Under the pieces are notes generated by a model, which had not been told where the DNA came from, made no database searches, and saw nothing but the letters and a program-made list of their open reading frames with translations. From Candidatus Delongbacteria bacterium (GTDB lineage: Bacteria; UBA4055), in contig JAQVNT010000097.1 in assembly GCA_028702975.1 (NCBI GenBank), positions 1 to 6,183 of the forward strand: 6,183 nt of DNA, in the 5' to 3' direction. Shown one piece after another: positions 1-6,183 of the stretch. The number at the start of each line of letters is the position of its first letter. Position 1 is the stretch's first letter. A program made the position numbers and the translations under genes.

Positions 1-704
1 GTGTAGGGAAGTTCTATAAATTTTCCGGCTTTGAAAGGCCAGATCGATCCTGTGCCTCCCGGGAAAGGCTGGTACGGATCGTAATCGAAGCAGGATGCGT
101 CATATTCGATGTCAAGTTTCTGAAGCCATTTCAAATTTCTGTGGACCATCGGAGCCCGAAACCCTTTTGCGCCGTATTTTTCTATTGCTTCGTTGATATA
201 AGGAACTCTCTCGTCAAATATTTTTTCCGAGTAGAAAAGTTTCCCGTCGTGGTTATAACCGTGTATTCCTATCTCGTGTCCGGAATTTTTAATCAGATCG
301 ATTATTCCCTGATCTATATTATACTTGTAAGGAACTATATTCCAGCTCGATTTGAAGCCAAGTTCCTGCTCGAGCATAAGAATTTCGGGAATATTGTCGA
401 ATCCCTCTTGCGTGTCCACATCGTGAGTGAGAACAACTGCGGCTTTTGCGTTGTCGGGATAAATGTTCCAGTCGATTTTATTTTCTTTTACGATATTGAC
501 AAGCTCATCCCAGATGAAGTTGTCTTTCAGCTTTACCCGCCTTGAAGCTCTGTCCTGAAGATAATGGCGGAACGAAAGAGGCATTATAGGTCTTGCTGCT
601 TTATAATATGTTTTTTTCAGTAAAGAAAATCTGTTCTCGAATCCGTTCTCTGAAAGATATTTTTCGACCCTGTCGTCAGATATGTTGAACAGATCAAATT
701 TCAT
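1..704 (-). CDS. Polysaccharide deacetylase, NodB/CE4 family (3' end cut by window edge)
   Basis: The first 234 codons of a gene that continues past the left edge. It should remove N-acetyl (or O-acetyl) groups from a sugar using a metal ion. After an N-terminal extension of about 85 residues, with the basic segment KKTYYKAARPIMPLSFRHYL (30-49), the NodB domain begins at KAAVVLTHDVDT (87-98), where Asp95 and Asp97 stand for the catalytic-base and metal-ligand positions of CE4 motif 1. Motif 2 is HEIGIHGYNHDGKLF (143-157), with His148 and His152 as metal ligands. Motif 3 is GFRAPMVHRN (181-190), with Arg183. IEYDASCFDYDPYQPFPGG (199-217) and IWPF follow, and the window ends in ELPY. This layout fits a deacetylase subgroup seen in polysaccharide clusters, of roughly 330-380 residues, so about a third is probably missing. 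The ATG at 704 lies 7 bases after the stop of the FemAB-like gene with no visible Shine-Dalgarno site. No signal peptide is seen, so a cytoplasmic role on a lipid-linked intermediate is possible. Counted lines are about 47% GC, among the highest in the window. Confidence 0.92.
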   Translation of the reverse strand, partial: MKFDLFNISDDRVEKYLSENGFENRFSLLKKTYYKAARPIMPLSFRHYLQDRASRRVKLKDNFIWDELVNIVKENKIDWNIYPDNAKAAVVLTHDVDTQEGFDNIPEILMLEQELGFKSSWNIVPYKYNIDQGIIDLIKNSGHEIGIHGYNHDGKLFYSEKIFDERVPYINEAIEKYGAKGFRAPMVHRNLKWLQKLDIEYDASCFDYDPYQPFPGGTGSIWPFKAGKFIELPY

Positions 705-711
705 AAAATTT

Positions 712-1755
712 TTATACGGAATATTTGTATAGAAGTTCGCCTATCGCTCTGCATACGAACTTCGGCCCGAATTTTATCATAGGCCCGATTATTTTATTCA
801 GAATAAAACTGTCTTCCTTCTGCTCCTCAGCCTCAGGATAGAAATTATATCCCAGTTTCTCTCTTCTTGTACCCCAGTATGATTTGAACTGACATAACGA
901 TTCCTGCTTAATTGCTGTCTTTCCGAAATCGTAAGTTTTGTAGCCTTTGTCATTCGAAGCTTCGATACTTGCCCAGAACATCAGATTATTCGGCCTGAAT
1001 TCCAGATAATCCCTGTCTGAAGCGCTGTATTTTATTGAAACATTTCCATTGAATCCTGCAAGTATCCCCGCGCTTATAACCTTGCCTGAAGGATGTTTTA
1101 CAAGAACTATAAACCCGTTCTCCTTCATGATAATATTTTCCAGAAAATGTATAAAGAATTTTTTTGGCTGGATAGGCACACCAAGCTTTTGTCTGGTTAT
1201 CAAATGTATCCTGTAAAATTCTTCTATGGATTCTGATGAATTGTTTATTTCGTAGGTCAATCCGGATTTTATTGCCTTTTTTATGGGTCTCTGAACAGGG
1301 TTTTTCCCGAACGAACTGAAGATTTCCTCATTGGGCATACTCAGATCTCTTATATACAAAACATCCGATTCTACACTTATAAATTCCGATCGGACAGGAA
1401 ATTGATATCTGATCTCGATCTTATTGATATTTCCTTCCTTTTTATAATAACTGATAATTTCTTTCAGTAATTCTTCCAGATCATTTTCTTTGAAGTACAG
1501 AGGAGGGACAAAGTCTGAAAAAGGTAGCGATATCCATTTCTTTTTACCTGTGATCGATTTTGTTTCGCAAAAGGGAATTCCGGCTTTTATATCTCCGTCA
1601 GTGAACAGACAGCAGGCAAAAGCACTAAATCCGTACTGATCTTTTAAAGTTTTCATCCAACCGGGCAAATGGAACATATTCGCCTGAGGGCATTTACTGA
1701 TAAATTGTCCCCATTTTTCATCAGTTATCGGATCTATAACAACAAATTCACTCAT
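712..1755 (-). CDS. FemAB-like acyl/aminoacyl transferase (GNAT-related, Acetyltransf_6/BioF2-like domain)
   Basis: A complete 347-residue protein made of two GNAT-like halves, as in FemABX enzymes that move amino acids from aminoacyl-tRNA to the amine of a peptidoglycan peptide. The N-terminal half has the family pattern ANMFHLPGWMKTL (25-37), YGFSAFACCL, GIPFCETKS and ISLPFSDFVPPLY (75-87). The centre has RPIKKAIKSGLTYEI (156-170) and TRQKLGVPIQPKKFF (187-201). The C-terminal half has AGILAGF (229-235), KYSASDRDYLEFRPNNLMFW (242-261) and YDFGKTAIKQESLCQFKSYW (275-294). This set matches the subgroup found in exopolysaccharide and exosortase-type clusters rather than the Gram-positive bridge-forming enzymes. 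The tail from about 318 to 347 is hydrophobic and basic and may be an amphipathic membrane-binding helix. It may acylate or aminoacylate an amino sugar; donor and acceptor are unproven. The ATG at 1755 lies 8 bases inside the end of the GNAT gene; GAGG is 13 bases upstream, rather distant. Confidence 0.88.
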   Translation of the reverse strand: MSEFVVIDPITDEKWGQFISKCPQANMFHLPGWMKTLKDQYGFSAFACCLFTDGDIKAGIPFCETKSITGKKKWISLPFSDFVPPLYFKENDLEELLKEIISYYKKEGNINKIEIRYQFPVRSEFISVESDVLYIRDLSMPNEEIFSSFGKNPVQRPIKKAIKSGLTYEINNSSESIEEFYRIHLITRQKLGVPIQPKKFFIHFLENIIMKENGFIVLVKHPSGKVISAGILAGFNGNVSIKYSASDRDYLEFRPNNLMFWASIEASNDKGYKTYDFGKTAIKQESLCQFKSYWGTRREKLGYNFYPEAEEQKEDSFILNKIIGPMIKFGPKFVCRAIGELLYKYSV

Positions 1756-2320
1756 ACTGAATATTTTTCCTCATCAACAGTTTAATCCTTCCTCTTGCGC
1801 TATATTCCTCGATTGTTTCAAAACCGTATTTCTCATAGAACTCAACAGCCCTGTGATTATCCTTAAATACCTGCAGGCAGTAAGTACAGATCAAATGTGC
1901 CTTCAAATATTCCTCTACCATCCCCAATAGCTTTCTTGCATATCCCTTTGATCGAAATTTCGTTCCTACAGCAATATACACAATATCAACATCATATTGG
2001 TGTTTTAAAGTTCTCTTTTTCCTCATGATCATTGTTTTAAACAAAGAGTAAAAGGCAGATGGACTTAAAAGTATCTGTAAAATATTTCTTTTTACAAAAT
2101 TACTAAAAAGACCATCTTTTGCTAATGTAAAAAAAACAAAACCGGCAATTTCACCTTTTTCATCTACTGTAAAGAGTATGTTTTTTTCGTCTTTTTCATA
2201 ACATCTGTAAAAATAACCAATAATTTTTTTACTGCAGCTTGAAAGAAAATCAGATCCTCCAAGTTCATTCTTGTGAATTTCTGCTACTGCTTTATAATAT
2301 TCTTTATTTATTTCGCTCAT
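1748..2320 (-). CDS. GNAT-family N-acyltransferase of a polysaccharide cluster
   Basis: A 190-residue protein with the GNAT fold, which moves an acyl group (usually acetyl) from an acyl-CoA to an amine. The N-terminal half, AEIHKNELGGSDFLSSCSKK (13-32) then ILFTVDEKGEIAGFVFF (48-64), resembles a GNAT subgroup often found in exopolysaccharide loci, with an I-H-x-x-x-L start and a V-x-E-x-G-x-I-x-G-F strand pair. Motif A is VYIAVGTKFRSKGYARKLL (114-132), with the CoA pyrophosphate loop Arg123-x-x-Gly126-x-Ala128. Motif B is NHRAVEFYEKYGFE (155-168). The ATG at 2320 lies two bases after the stop of glycosyltransferase D. A GTG at 2326 would overlap that stop by four bases and add two residues; no clear ribosome site separates the two, and the ATG is only slightly preferred. 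The likely substrate is an amino sugar of the repeat unit, inferred from context alone; ribosomal-protein or small-molecule acetylation cannot be excluded. Counted lines are about 25-35% GC. Confidence 0.88.
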   Translation of the reverse strand: MSEINKEYYKAVAEIHKNELGGSDFLSSCSKKIIGYFYRCYEKDEKNILFTVDEKGEIAGFVFFTLAKDGLFSNFVKRNILQILLSPSAFYSLFKTMIMRKKRTLKHQYDVDIVYIAVGTKFRSKGYARKLLGMVEEYLKAHLICTYCLQVFKDNHRAVEFYEKYGFETIEEYSARGRIKLLMRKNIQYE

Positions 2321-2322
2321 AA

Positions 2323-3486
2323 TCACAAAGAATTCAGTAAATTAATATAATCGTTTTTATATTTTGTCCACGTATGGTTCAGATAATAGTCAAATCCTTT
2401 TTGAGAATACATATTTAATAGATCAAAATTATTATATAATGTTATTAGCCTTTCCACGCAGTCGTCTACATTTCCGGCTTCGAATAAAAAGACTATATCA
2501 GAAAATTCTTTTTTGATCAGTTTTGTATCAGCGGCAATTACCGCTAATCTTTTTATAAAGTACTCATGCATTTTGACCGGTGTTTGAAAGTCAGTCGAGT
2601 AACCTCTAGGTAAAGGAATTATACCTACGCTGCTCTTTTCTAATTCCTTATTTAAAACATCATAGTTTACAAAACCACCAGAAAAATATACAAAATTTTC
2701 AAGTTCTCTTTCTTTTATCATTACTTCCAGTAGTTTTGCATCTTCTCCTCCTCCGAATATTGAAAGCTTGATATTATACACTTTTAAAGACTTGATTTTA
2801 TACATAACATCAAGAAGGAAATCTATCCCGTTTCTTTTTATAGCTAATGTGGCGGGATATATCACAGTCAGAAGGTCTTTTTGAAATACTTTATCTTGTA
2901 CAGGTTTAAAAACATCTTCATCGGCCGCATTCACTATTTCTGTGTATTGGTTCTTGTTAACTTTGTTTTGAATAAACCTTTCAGTACACAAGCTGTTTAC
3001 GGATATTACCCTGTCCGCAAATCTGAGAGAGTATCGCTCCTCAAGATACAACAGCTTTATAAATTTACTGGTGATGTCTTTACCGAATTTCTGAGCAAAA
3101 AGCTCCGGCATAACATCGTGAACATCCATAATAATCTTTGATCCAGATATTTTTGCAAATAATGCTGAAAATATTAAAAAATTCGGCATATTGTTAACAT
3201 GTATAATGTCGTATCTTTTTTTTGAGAAAGATTTTAATGTAAGGTTACAGAAACAGAACATAAAAAACCTTAAATAGCTTAAAGCGAATTTGATCTTGTT
3301 CTTGCCTTTATACTGCCATTGCCTGCTATAAATGATGTTCACTCCATTTATTTTATCCCTGGCGGTTTCGTTCAAGGTATAAACATCAACTGTATATCCG
3401 CCTTCAACTGCTGCTTTGGCTTCTCTTATCACTCTTGAATCTAAACTCAATACTGTATAAGCAATCATTGCGATCCTTCTTTTCAT
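2323..3486 (-). CDS. Glycosyltransferase D, GT-B fold, family 4-like
   Basis: A complete 387-residue protein. MKRRIAMIAYTVLSLDSRVI (1-20) gives the first strand and the D-x-R-V-x-x-E-A-x-x-L type helix start found in many O-antigen GTs. YDIIHVNNMPN (92-102) and MDVHDVMPELF (120-130) match the D-x-H-D-x-x-P-E element of WbuB-like enzymes. The C-terminal domain starts near YPATLAIKRNGIDFLLDV (210-227). The donor-binding segment TPVKMHEYFIKRLAVIA has Glu308 as the second Glu of the EX7E motif, but the position eight before it is Phe, so the first Glu is missing. This variant is seen in related GTs. Two adjacent ATG codons exist (3489 and 3486). The second is preferred because AAGAGG lies five bases before it but only two before the first. 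The start touches or overlaps the stop of glycosyltransferase C. Counted lines are about 23-25% GC, among the lowest in the window. Specificity is unknown. Confidence 0.92.
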   Translation of the reverse strand: MKRRIAMIAYTVLSLDSRVIREAKAAVEGGYTVDVYTLNETARDKINGVNIIYSRQWQYKGKNKIKFALSYLRFFMFCFCNLTLKSFSKKRYDIIHVNNMPNFLIFSALFAKISGSKIIMDVHDVMPELFAQKFGKDITSKFIKLLYLEERYSLRFADRVISVNSLCTERFIQNKVNKNQYTEIVNAADEDVFKPVQDKVFQKDLLTVIYPATLAIKRNGIDFLLDVMYKIKSLKVYNIKLSIFGGGEDAKLLEVMIKERELENFVYFSGGFVNYDVLNKELEKSSVGIIPLPRGYSTDFQTPVKMHEYFIKRLAVIAADTKLIKKEFSDIVFLFEAGNVDDCVERLITLYNNFDLLNMYSQKGFDYYLNHTWTKYKNDYINLLNSL

Positions 3487-4523
3487 CATATCCTCTTGTT
3501 TTTATAAGTAATCATTAGCTCTTCACAAACTCTTTTCAAACTGAATTCTTTATTAGTAACCGATGCATTGTAACTCAATTCTTTGTATATTCTCTCTTCC
3601 ACCGAAAGAGCTTGAGTAATACTTTCGTTAATCCTATTGATGTCGCTTGAATTAATAATAAAACCGTTATAATTATCTTTCACCTGCTCTTTAAATTGAT
3701 CAAGATCTGAGCATATCACAGGCACACCGCAATATAAAGCTTCAAGAGAAGCAAGAGGGAAGCCCTCAGATCTGGACAGCAAAATAAAGTACTTACTTTG
3801 ATTTAATTTATCAGCTATTTCGTTTTGCTTTAGACCTGCAAAAACATCAATATTGAATTCTTCAGACATCTTCATGAGTTTTTCGGAATACGGGCCTGTT
3901 CCAATAAAACACCATTTGTGATCCTGACGGGAGCTTTTGATCGCATCACAAAGCAAGTCAACACCTTTCAATTCTGAGAAAGTGCCCACAAAAATTAGAT
4001 CATATATTTTTTCAACACTTTCTTTTTTAAAGAACACTTCTTCATCCACTCCGGCTGCGAGTATATGATCTGCACGCAGATTAAATTTGTAAAAATAATT
4101 CTCAGACAGTTTATTTCCCACGCAAATAGTTTTTAATTCCATCAGCCTGAATAAGCTATTCACGAATTTCCTGATTATCTTATTCTCCGAAAACATATTA
4201 ACATCGCTTCCGTGCAAAGTCAATATTATAGTTGTGTTAATATGGCACAATTTGTATAAAACCCCAAAAAAGAAATGGAATGAAAAATAATGGATATGCA
4301 CAACATCGTATTTACTGAATAAATAAGGCAATGAAGTAAATATGAACATGAAGTACTTATACATGCTTCCAAAAAAGCCTGTTCTTGTCCTTCTCATAGC
4401 TTTAATGCTAAACCTGTGTTCAATGAAATTAACTTTCAGATATTCATACTGGTTCTTAACAAAAACCCCTCCATATGGAATTTCATCTGAAGGATACATA
4501 TTTGAATAAATCAGGATATTCAT
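3486..4523 (-). CDS. Glycosyltransferase C, GT-B fold, family 4
   Basis: A complete 345-residue GT4-type glycosyltransferase. The start MNILIYSNMYPSDEIPYGG followed by VFVKNQ (21-26) is a well-known N-terminal signature of polysaccharide GT4 enzymes. The N-terminal domain carries an aromatic, hydrophobic stretch at about 57-69 (YFMFIFTSLPYLF), which may help the protein sit on the membrane, then DVVHIHYFSF (73-82) and LTLHGSD (101-107), the usual HGSD element. The C-terminal domain begins at LIFVGTFSELKGVDLL (176-191), with FIGTGP (206-211) and a perfect EX7E motif, Glu253 to Glu261, in SEGFPLASLEALYCGVPVI. The ATG shares four bases (ATGA) with the stop of glycosyltransferase B, so translation is coupled; a weak AGAGA lies just upstream. 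Lines counted across the gene are about 30-33% GC, lower than most of glycosyltransferase B. Donor and acceptor sugars are unknown. Resemblance to the colanic-acid/teichuronic-acid type of GT4 is possible but not established here. Confidence 0.94.
   Translation of the reverse strand: MNILIYSNMYPSDEIPYGGVFVKNQYEYLKVNFIEHRFSIKAMRRTRTGFFGSMYKYFMFIFTSLPYLFSKYDVVHIHYFSFHFFFGVLYKLCHINTTIILTLHGSDVNMFSENKIIRKFVNSLFRLMELKTICVGNKLSENYFYKFNLRADHILAAGVDEEVFFKKESVEKIYDLIFVGTFSELKGVDLLCDAIKSSRQDHKWCFIGTGPYSEKLMKMSEEFNIDVFAGLKQNEIADKLNQSKYFILLSRSEGFPLASLEALYCGVPVICSDLDQFKEQVKDNYNGFIINSSDINRINESITQALSVEERIYKELSYNASVTNKEFSLKRVCEELMITYKNKRI
3491..3497 (-). promoter_or_regulatory. Ribosome binding site of glycosyltransferase D
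   Basis: On the minus strand this reads AAGAGGA, the clearest Shine-Dalgarno site in the window. It lies within the last codons of glycosyltransferase C. Its spacing favours the second of two consecutive ATG codons (3486) over the first (3489). Confidence 0.65.
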
Positions 4524-5617
4524 TTTTTCTCTGTCAGCAATTTATAGTAACCTGCGTATATTTCACTGCACATCCTTTCAATACCGAATTTTTCTTTTAT
4601 CGTATTGTACGATTCTTTCCCCATCTTGCCCTTTAGTTCAGGATCATTTATCAGCTCATTGATCTTTTCAGCCATTTTAACATGATCACCCTGAGGCAGA
4701 ATATATCCTGTAACTCCGTCATTGATTATTTCTTTTGTTCCTCCCTTCCCCGTTGCGATCACAGGTTTGCCGAGAGCCATAAATTCCATGATTGAATTTG
4801 ATATGCCCTCTGACCATGTTGAAAGCACGCCGATGTCGCAGATGTTCATAATCGATTCTACCTTTTTCTGCCTATCAAGGAATATAATTCTGTCGCGGTT
4901 TTTTTCGGGCACCATATTTCTGTATATTTCCTTTTCTCCATGGCCGATGCACAGAAAGGTTACATTCCTGTTCTTCTCAAGCACAATATTTGCGCTTTTG
5001 ATAAATGTTGTATAATCTTTGTTCACAGAAAAAGATGCTATCATTCCTACGTTATAAGCTGTTTCGATATTCAGTCTTTTCTTAACACTCCCGGCATTTT
5101 CAAGATCGCTGATCCTGTCGAAATTAAAACCGTTGTGAACACATAAACTTTTGGCTTGAGGCGCTTTGTATGCCTTTATTCCGGCTTCTGAATTTCCGAT
5201 TACAATATCAGAAAAAAGAAAAGACAGCTTTGCATACAGCCATTGTTTAGAAAACATCTTCAGGTCCTGAGGAGACGATGCAATTATTCCGTTTACGAAC
5301 TTAATATTCAGACAAAGCTTTGCAAAAGAACTATGCAAAGAGCCTACATCTATCCAGCTGTGAATTATATCAGGCTTTATTCTTTTAAATTCCTTACGGA
5401 TCCTAAAAAAAACAGATATCTCGGAAAGATTCCTCCTGTCTATGATGCTTATATTTACACCAAGGTCATGTATTTCGTCGTAATCTATTGACTCAGAAAG
5501 AATTATCAGTTCCGATACAACATCCGAATAATTCGATATTAAATATCTCAACAGCTCTATCAGCCTTCTTTCTTTGCCGCCTGCTGAAAGAGAATCAATT
5601 ATATGAACGATTTTCAT
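4520..5617 (-). CDS. Glycosyltransferase B, GT-B fold, family 4
   Basis: A complete 365-residue protein of normal length for a GT4 retaining glycosyltransferase, expected to act at the cytoplasmic membrane face on a lipid-linked glycan. The N-terminus MKIVHIIDSLSAGGKERR is the classic first strand plus glycine-rich loop (Gly13-Gly14). PDIIHSWID (82-90) is the usual conserved segment of the N-terminal domain, and IVIGNSEAG (139-146) with HNGFN (161-165) lead to the interdomain region. The C-terminal domain starts near VGMIASFSVNKDYTTFI (190-206), contains FLCIGHGE (221-228), and has a perfect EX7E motif, Glu270 to Glu278, in SEGISNSIMEFMALGKPVI. The next segment, GGTKEIINDGVTGYI, is the standard continuation. 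The ATG at 5617 is chosen because the family's first strand starts there and an AAGG site sits 5 bases upstream; a TTG 27 bases upstream would add only a charged tail. The start overlaps the preceding gene by 23 bases. The sugar donor is unknown. Confidence 0.94.
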   Translation of the reverse strand: MKIVHIIDSLSAGGKERRLIELLRYLISNYSDVVSELIILSESIDYDEIHDLGVNISIIDRRNLSEISVFFRIRKEFKRIKPDIIHSWIDVGSLHSSFAKLCLNIKFVNGIIASSPQDLKMFSKQWLYAKLSFLFSDIVIGNSEAGIKAYKAPQAKSLCVHNGFNFDRISDLENAGSVKKRLNIETAYNVGMIASFSVNKDYTTFIKSANIVLEKNRNVTFLCIGHGEKEIYRNMVPEKNRDRIIFLDRQKKVESIMNICDIGVLSTWSEGISNSIMEFMALGKPVIATGKGGTKEIINDGVTGYILPQGDHVKMAEKINELINDPELKGKMGKESYNTIKEKFGIERMCSEIYAGYYKLLTEKK

Positions 5618-6183
5618 CTTGACCTTTTTTCTTAATATCTTCAATAAGTCTGGTCACCTTTTTTGCGATTTCTTTATAATTGAACTTTTCTTCTGCAACT
5701 TGCCTCCCTTTTAACCCAATCTTTTGCGCCATTTCGGAATCGGAAAGAAGGTTTCTCAGTTTTTGAGTGAATGACCCCACGCTATCTGGCTCTGCGATGT
5801 ATGCGTTTTCCCCGTCTTTCAGATATAGAGGGATCTCTCCTGTACTTGTTACAACTATGGGGTTTCCTGTTGCCAAGTACTCACCGAGCTTTGTAGGAAA
5901 GCAAGTATCAGCCTGATCGCTGGAAGGTTTAGCGAGAACAAGACATGCAGCAGAATTCAACAACTCAATCATTTCCGACCTTGAAATGAACCCTTTTAGA
6001 ATTATCCTGTCTTTGGCTTTACTCGATTCAATCTCATTTTTCACTCTATCCCTGTCCACCGAATGGTCAAGGCTTCCGGTACACACAAGATTGGTATCAG
6101 GGAACTCGTTAGCGATGTTCGAGAAAGACTTTATGATTGTTAGTATCCCGTCTTTTTTCTGAAGAAGTGGTCCTGTATAAACT
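5595..6183 (-). CDS. Glycosyltransferase A, GT-B fold family 4-like, C-terminal half (5' end cut by window edge)
   Basis: The frame is open to the right edge, so this is the last 195 codons of a longer gene. The visible part is about half of a typical 350-400 residue GT-B enzyme and matches the C-terminal nucleotide-sugar-binding domain. The fragment opens with YTGPLLQKKDGILTIIKSF, the usual first strand and helix of that domain. Later come LVCTGSL (about 32-38), the helix-strand NSAACLVLAKPS, and the donor-binding segment FPTKLGEYLATGNPIV (96-110), with Glu101 in the place of the second Glu of the EX7E motif. The first Glu of that motif is absent (Thr at that position, Asp next to it), as in other GTs of the P-x-K-L-x-E-Y type. 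The acceptor-binding N-terminal domain lies outside the window, so specificity cannot be guessed. An in-frame GTG at 6086 is internal and not the start, because conserved domain sequence continues upstream of it. The stop is TGA at 5597-5595, inside the next gene, so translation is probably coupled. Confidence 0.9.
   Translation of the reverse strand, partial: VYTGPLLQKKDGILTIIKSFSNIANEFPDTNLVCTGSLDHSVDRDRVKNEIESSKAKDRIILKGFISRSEMIELLNSAACLVLAKPSSDQADTCFPTKLGEYLATGNPIVVTSTGEIPLYLKDGENAYIAEPDSVGSFTQKLRNLLSDSEMAQKIGLKGRQVAEEKFNYKEIAKKVTRLIEDIKKKGQDENRSYN
5622..5627 (-). promoter_or_regulatory. Ribosome binding site of glycosyltransferase B
   Basis: On the minus strand this reads AAAGGT, five bases before the ATG at 5617. 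It lies inside the 3' end of glycosyltransferase A. It decides between the ATG at 5617 and an upstream in-frame TTG at 5644, which lacks a comparable site within the window of usual spacing. Confidence 0.6.

Noticed and set aside
141..545. Plus-strand open frame of 134 codons.
   Set aside because: It lies wholly antisense to the deacetylase, whose catalytic motifs are clear in the opposite strand. Its translation is Phe/Tyr/Val-rich with no recognisable domain.
1..1755. Assigning the locus to an exosortase/PEP-CTERM system.
   Set aside because: The deacetylase and FemAB-like pair is reminiscent of such loci, but no exosortase, PEP-CTERM protein or Prs-type gene is in the window, and similar pairs occur without one.
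2326..2400. Runs of A and T around gene junctions as possible terminators or internal promoters.
   Set aside because: No GC-rich hairpin precedes the T-runs, and the AT content is the local background, so neither a terminator nor a promoter can be supported.
2881..3141. Plus-strand open frame of 86 codons.
   Set aside because: Antisense to glycosyltransferase D, with no domain and no ribosome site of note; a chance frame in AT-rich coding sequence.
4722..5491. Three plus-strand open frames (4722-5015, 4940-5146, 5243-5491).
   Set aside because: All are antisense to glycosyltransferase B, whose family signature is unbroken there. The first two overlap each other in different frames and none resembles a known protein.
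5615..5644. TTG at 5644 as the start of glycosyltransferase B.
   Set aside because: It would add nine mostly basic residues before the canonical first strand, while the ATG at 5617 has both the family N-terminus and a Shine-Dalgarno site.
6084..6086. GTG as the start of glycosyltransferase A.
   Set aside because: The frame stays open to the window edge and the upstream residues are conserved GT-B domain sequence, so the true start is outside.

Overview
The window is a slice of a surface-polysaccharide (O-antigen, capsule or exopolysaccharide) gene cluster. All seven genes lie on the minus strand and run without a real gap from one edge to the other, so transcription goes from high to low coordinates. 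The first gene (glycosyltransferase A) is cut at the right edge and the last (a polysaccharide deacetylase) is cut at the left edge. Neither the promoter nor the terminator of this transcript is in the window. There is no RNA gene, insertion sequence, CRISPR array or intergenic stretch longer than a few bases.

In order of transcription the genes are: GT-B glycosyltransferase A (3' part, 5595-6183); glycosyltransferase B (4520-5617); glycosyltransferase C (3486-4523); glycosyltransferase D (2323-3486); a GNAT acyltransferase (1748-2320); a FemAB-like acyl/aminoacyl transferase (712-1755); and a NodB-type polysaccharide deacetylase (1-704). Neighbouring genes overlap by 1 to 23 bases or are separated by at most 7, which suggests one translationally coupled operon.

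A working model is that the four family-4-like glycosyltransferases add successive sugars to a lipid-linked repeat unit at the cytoplasmic face of the membrane, and the last three genes modify amino groups on the glycan. The deacetylase would expose an amine, and the FemAB-like protein and/or the GNAT protein would acylate an amine. This division of labour is inferred from families and gene order; no donor or acceptor sugar can be read from sequence. No flippase, polymerase, initiating transferase, nucleotide-sugar gene or exosortase is in the window.

The organism is a bacterium of low to moderate GC. The proteins are rich in Lys, Ile, Asn and Phe, and start codons are preceded by Shine-Dalgarno sites of variable strength, from good (glycosyltransferases B and D) to none visible (GNAT and deacetylase). 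No phylum can be named safely. Base composition is uneven: 60-base lines counted by hand give about 47% GC in the deacetylase, about 23-33% in glycosyltransferases C and D and the GNAT gene, and mostly about 32-48% in glycosyltransferases A and B. Mosaic composition of this kind is common in polysaccharide loci assembled by gene exchange.
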